Assembly: GCA_965215315.1 (NCBI GenBank)
Contig: CBDCDB010000008.1
Span: 3,782,001-3,846,000 of the forward strand
Direction: 5' to 3'
DNA length: 64,000 bases
From: Truepera sp965215315
GTDB taxonomy: Bacteria > Deinococcota > Deinococci > Deinococcales > Trueperaceae
The notes under the pieces are model-generated. The model was not told the DNA's origin. It saw only the letters and a program-made list of their open reading frames with translations, and searched no databases. Below, in pieces: positions 61,562 through 64,000 of this stretch. The translations under genes were made by a program, and so were the position numbers. The stretch's first letter is position 1. Every line of letters starts with the position of its first letter.

Positions 61562-63583
61562 TCAGCTCATCGAAACCTCCTCAGCCGAACCACGTTCAGG
61601 GGCTGTGTTACTGGTGTCGGTACGCAAAAAGGTGACGCCGTAAGGAGAAAGCGTAAGCGGCCCGGTCAGCTCGCCTGCAACCAAATCGGTCGCTGTTTGG
61701 GAGAGTTCGACTTGCACCTCTTTCGCAGTGTGGTTGAGCAGAACAAGATAATTGGCACCTTCAGACGTGCGCCTCACAGCCTCGACGCCTTCAGGAAACT
61801 GTTCTCTCGTTACACCTGCCCGCTCACAAGCCTTACTTACCACCCACGCCGTACCCGCCGCGTCTAGCCGGGTGCCGAGATAGAAGCTGTGTCCTGCACC
61901 GAACGCGTGCTGCGTCACAGCCGGACGCCCTGCATAAAACCCTTTAGTAAAAGTGGCGAGCGCTTCAGCACCCTCTAAGGTAATCACATCAGCCCAGAGG
62001 TCGGTGGAAAAGTCCTGCTCAGCTCTTACGGTGTTCGTAACCCCGACGGGTAGCGCGTCAAACTCTTCAACTTTTAAGCCGAGTAAATTTCTAAATGGAG
62101 CCGGGTACCCGCCCAGCCGAATCTGGTCGTTTTTGTCTACGATGCCGCTGAAAAACCCCATCAGCAGGGTGCCGCCGTCTTGGGTGTAGCGCTCCAAATT
62201 CGCTGCTGCCTCATCCCGGACAAGGTACAAATTGGGCGCGACGACCAGTTTATAGCCGGACAAGTCAGCGTCCGGTTTGGCGAAGTTTACAGTGATATTC
62301 TGCTCCCAGAGCGCCCTATAAAAGCTGTAGACCTGCTCGAGATAACGCACATCTTCGCTCGGGCGGGCGTCGAGTTCCAGCGCCCACCACGTTTCCCAGT
62401 CGAATAGAAGCGCGACTTCGGCCTGAACGCGGGACTCGAGCACCTCTCCCAAGCCTCTAAGTTCCTGCCCCAAGTCTCTGACTTCGTGCCACGTCCGGTG
62501 CTCCGTTCCGCCGTGCGGCACCATCGCGCTGTGAAACTTTTCGGCCCCGGCTTTCGATTGCCGCCACTGAAAAAACATTATCCCGCGTGCGCCCCGCGCC
62601 ACCGCCTGCAAACTCCAGAGCCGCATCACACCGGGCGCTTTGAGCGAATTGCGCCCGCGCCACTGCACCTGACTGGGAGCCTGCTCCATCAAAATCCAGG
62701 GTGTTCCGTTTTTGAGAGAACGCATGACGTCGCTCTGAAACGCGGCGTAGATTCCGGCCTCAGCCTGACCGGGATCGGGGTACGAATCGTTTGAAACGAC
62801 GTCGAGTTCTTGCGCCCAGCGCCACGCGTCAAGCGGTTTATGAATACCGATAAAGTTACTTGTTGCCGGAACATCGGGTGTGACCTCGAGCAAAATCTCA
62901 CGTTCTATTTTGTACAGCGATAACAGCGCGTCGCTGCAAAACCTGTGCCAGTCGAGTCCCTGCGCCGGGTTGATAAACGTCGGGGCGGCGGCGGGAGGCG
63001 ACACTTCGTCCCACGCGTAGTACGTCTGGCTCCAGAACGACGTACCCCACGCCTCATTAAGCGCTTCGACGGTACCGTAACGCTCCTTTAGCCAGGTTCT
63101 AAAAGCTTCGGCGGAGTCCTCGTCAAACGACTCAAAAACGTGACAGCCGTATTCGTTGTTGATGTGCCAGAGTTTGAGCGCCGGATGGTCGCCGTAGCGT
63201 TCAGCCATTTTGCGAACGAGGTTTGCGGCAAGGCGTCGGTAGTCGGGGCTCGAGGGACTGTACTGCTGCCGTGACCCGACGCCCAAACGCACGCCGTCTT
63301 TGGTCACAGGCAAACTTTGTGGATATTTGAGCGCCAGCCACGGCGGCGGCGCGGCAGTTGCGGTCGCCAGACAAACGCCAATCCCATGTTCATGGAGTAA
63401 GTCCAAAAGTCTGTCCAGCCAAGCGAAATCGTAATGACCTTCACGGGGTTCGAGCTTTGACCACGCAAAAATCGCCACGCTGACCAGGTTCACGCCCGCT
63501 TCACGCATGAGCTGAACGTCTTGGGCCCATACGTCCTCAGGCCACTGTTCGGGGTTATAGTCCCCGCCGTAATAGATAGTCAT
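61562..63583 (-). CDS. Beta-galactosidase, glycoside hydrolase family 42
   Basis: This 673-residue enzyme splits beta-galactosides inside the cell. The start MTIYYGGDYNPEQWPEDVW is the GH42 opening. The acid/base Glu lies in LWHINNEYGCHVF and the nucleophile in WILMEQAPSQVQW. The middle holds the trimerisation domain (VALLFDWETWWALE) and the end a beta-sandwich. I choose ATG 63583; TTG 63592 is possible, since GAGG lies 3 bases before it and 12 before the ATG. Upstream is a strong promoter with a 16-bp operator, so expression is surely repressed without inducer. There is no signal peptide. Confidence 0.94.
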   Translation of the reverse strand: MTIYYGGDYNPEQWPEDVWAQDVQLMREAGVNLVSVAIFAWSKLEPREGHYDFAWLDRLLDLLHEHGIGVCLATATAAPPPWLALKYPQSLPVTKDGVRLGVGSRQQYSPSSPDYRRLAANLVRKMAERYGDHPALKLWHINNEYGCHVFESFDEDSAEAFRTWLKERYGTVEALNEAWGTSFWSQTYYAWDEVSPPAAAPTFINPAQGLDWHRFCSDALLSLYKIEREILLEVTPDVPATSNFIGIHKPLDAWRWAQELDVVSNDSYPDPGQAEAGIYAAFQSDVMRSLKNGTPWILMEQAPSQVQWRGRNSLKAPGVMRLWSLQAVARGARGIMFFQWRQSKAGAEKFHSAMVPHGGTEHRTWHEVRDLGQELRGLGEVLESRVQAEVALLFDWETWWALELDARPSEDVRYLEQVYSFYRALWEQNITVNFAKPDADLSGYKLVVAPNLYLVRDEAAANLERYTQDGGTLLMGFFSGIVDKNDQIRLGGYPAPFRNLLGLKVEEFDALPVGVTNTVRAEQDFSTDLWADVITLEGAEALATFTKGFYAGRPAVTQHAFGAGHSFYLGTRLDAAGTAWVVSKACERAGVTREQFPEGVEAVRRTSEGANYLVLLNHTAKEVQVELSQTATDLVAGELTGPLTLSPYGVTFLRTDTSNTAPERGSAEEVSMS

Positions 63584-63643
63584 AGCCACCAAAAACCTCG
63601 GTTGTAGGTCACGTCTGAAATTTCGTCAAACTTCGTAACGTAG

Positions 63644-63659
63644 AAGTGACCGGTCACTT
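63644..63659. promoter_or_regulatory. 16-bp perfect palindrome, operator of the GH42 operon
   Basis: AAGTGACCGGTCACTT is a perfect palindrome between the GH42 promoter and its start codon, about 14 bases downstream of the -10 box. A repressor bound here would block transcription. LacI or similar families are candidates; no repressor gene is next to it. Confidence 0.75.
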
Positions 63660-63672
63660 TTTAGATGCGTTT

Positions 63673-63701
63673 AGCCTAGCACGCTGCCCCAACGCTGTCA
63701 A
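63673..63701 (-). promoter_or_regulatory. Sigma-70-type promoter of the GH42 operon
   Basis: On the minus strand a perfect -35 TTGACA (63696-63701) and a -10 TAGGCT (63673-63678) are separated by 17 nt. It is the best promoter match in the window. Confidence 0.75.
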
Positions 63702-63878
63702 TTTAGTTGAGCTGCGGAAGTAGGCCAAACCGTCTGAGCAGAGACGAGTTCTGTCGTCTTCCCGGTCTAATTTTACCTTTGTTGTTGCCTTGCCACAAGC
63801 TTTCCGCCGAACTCGGCGGGTCTAGCTAAAAGGGTTTGCGCCGCGCTTCAATCTGGTCTCAACCCTTAGTTATTAAGG

Positions 63879-63884
63879 TATACT
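63879..63884 (+). promoter_or_regulatory. -10 box of uvrA
   Basis: TATACT lies about 50 bases before the uvrA ATG. No good -35 is seen. Confidence 0.45.
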
Positions 63885-63935
63885 GCCCCAGATTTGAGTG
63901 GGATTTTTGTAATTCTGCGCCCCGGAGGATAAGAG

Positions 63936-64000
63936 ATGGCCGAAACGCGCATAACCGTCAAGGGTGCCAAGCACCACAACCTGAAAAACATCGACGTCAC
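63936..64000 (+). CDS. uvrA: Excinuclease ABC subunit A, first codons only
   Basis: Only 21 codons are inside the window, reading MAETRITVKGAKHHNLKNIDV. The block VKGAKHHNLKNID is the hallmark start of UvrA, the DNA-damage-recognition ATPase of nucleotide excision repair. The ribosome site GGAGG (63924-63928) lies 7 nt before the ATG, and TATACT upstream is a likely -10 box. The rest lies beyond the window. Confidence 0.88.
   Translation, partial: MAETRITVKGAKHHNLKNIDV

Noticed and set aside
1..64000. tRNA, rRNA or CRISPR loci
   Set aside because: I found no T-loop/acceptor-like patterns in a cloverleaf arrangement, no rRNA-like blocks and no regularly spaced direct repeats.

Overview
The window looks like chromosomal DNA of a free-living bacterium, most probably a member of the Deinococcota (Deinococcus/Thermus/Truepera relatives). 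This is an inference from several things: the many ABC sugar importers, a SARP-type regulator with a degenerate P-loop, several genes whose start codon lies 5-6 nt after a TANNNT box (leaderless transcripts, common in that phylum), and moderately high GC. Two short words are strikingly over-used throughout: the palindrome CTCGAG (about 116 copies by eye) and TTTTACGG/CCGTAAAA (about 25).

Layout. 1-3.8 kb: the 3' end of gyrA, an SDR/Nudix pair and an alpha/beta hydrolase. 3.9-5.4 kb: an IS630-family element split by an IS5-family element. 6-15.4 kb: a complete family-5 (oligopeptide/oligosaccharide) ABC importer, then a sugar ABC importer without its own ATPase. 15.4-18.9 kb: small housekeeping genes (NIPSNAP, PspC, DUF309, a minimal zinc peptidase), a UbiX-like flavoprotein, and ispD-ispE of the MEP isoprenoid pathway. 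19-26 kb: a secreted lipoprotein, ilvD, galT, xylB and an HD-GYP-type protein. 26-34 kb: two short peptides, a large SARP-like regulator, a diguanylate cyclase, a broken ROK repressor, a sulfatase and a DedA protein.

34-42 kb is an insertion-sequence graveyard (IS1, IS5 and IS630 types, mostly broken). It surrounds a decaying plant-polysaccharide locus: an intact secreted xylan-binding glycosidase, a GH42 remnant and a truncated, frameshifted glycosidase. 42-46.6 kb holds a GNAT protein, an alpha-glucosidase (GH31) and an unrecognised 332-aa protein. 46.7-53 kb is visibly AT-richer in places and looks acquired: a LEM-3-like GIY-YIG nuclease hit by an IS630 element, a RidA protein, an arr-type rifamycin ADP-ribosyltransferase, an MBL hydrolase with a FAH-family protein, and two unrecognised genes.

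53.1-56.1 kb is a three-level nest of transposons: IS630 inside IS4/IS701-like inside IS5. The outer IS5 is a second copy of the element at 4.1 kb. 56.1-63.6 kb, read leftwards, is a galactoside uptake and hydrolysis locus: a GH42 beta-galactosidase behind a strong sigma-70-type promoter with a perfect 16-bp operator, a sugar-binding protein, two unusually long permeases and a truncated third permease. The window ends in the first codons of uvrA.

Taken together the region serves oligosaccharide scavenging: several importers, GH42, GH31, GalT, XylB and a xylan-active lipoprotein. Successive IS insertions are eroding part of it. No rRNA, tRNA or CRISPR array was seen.
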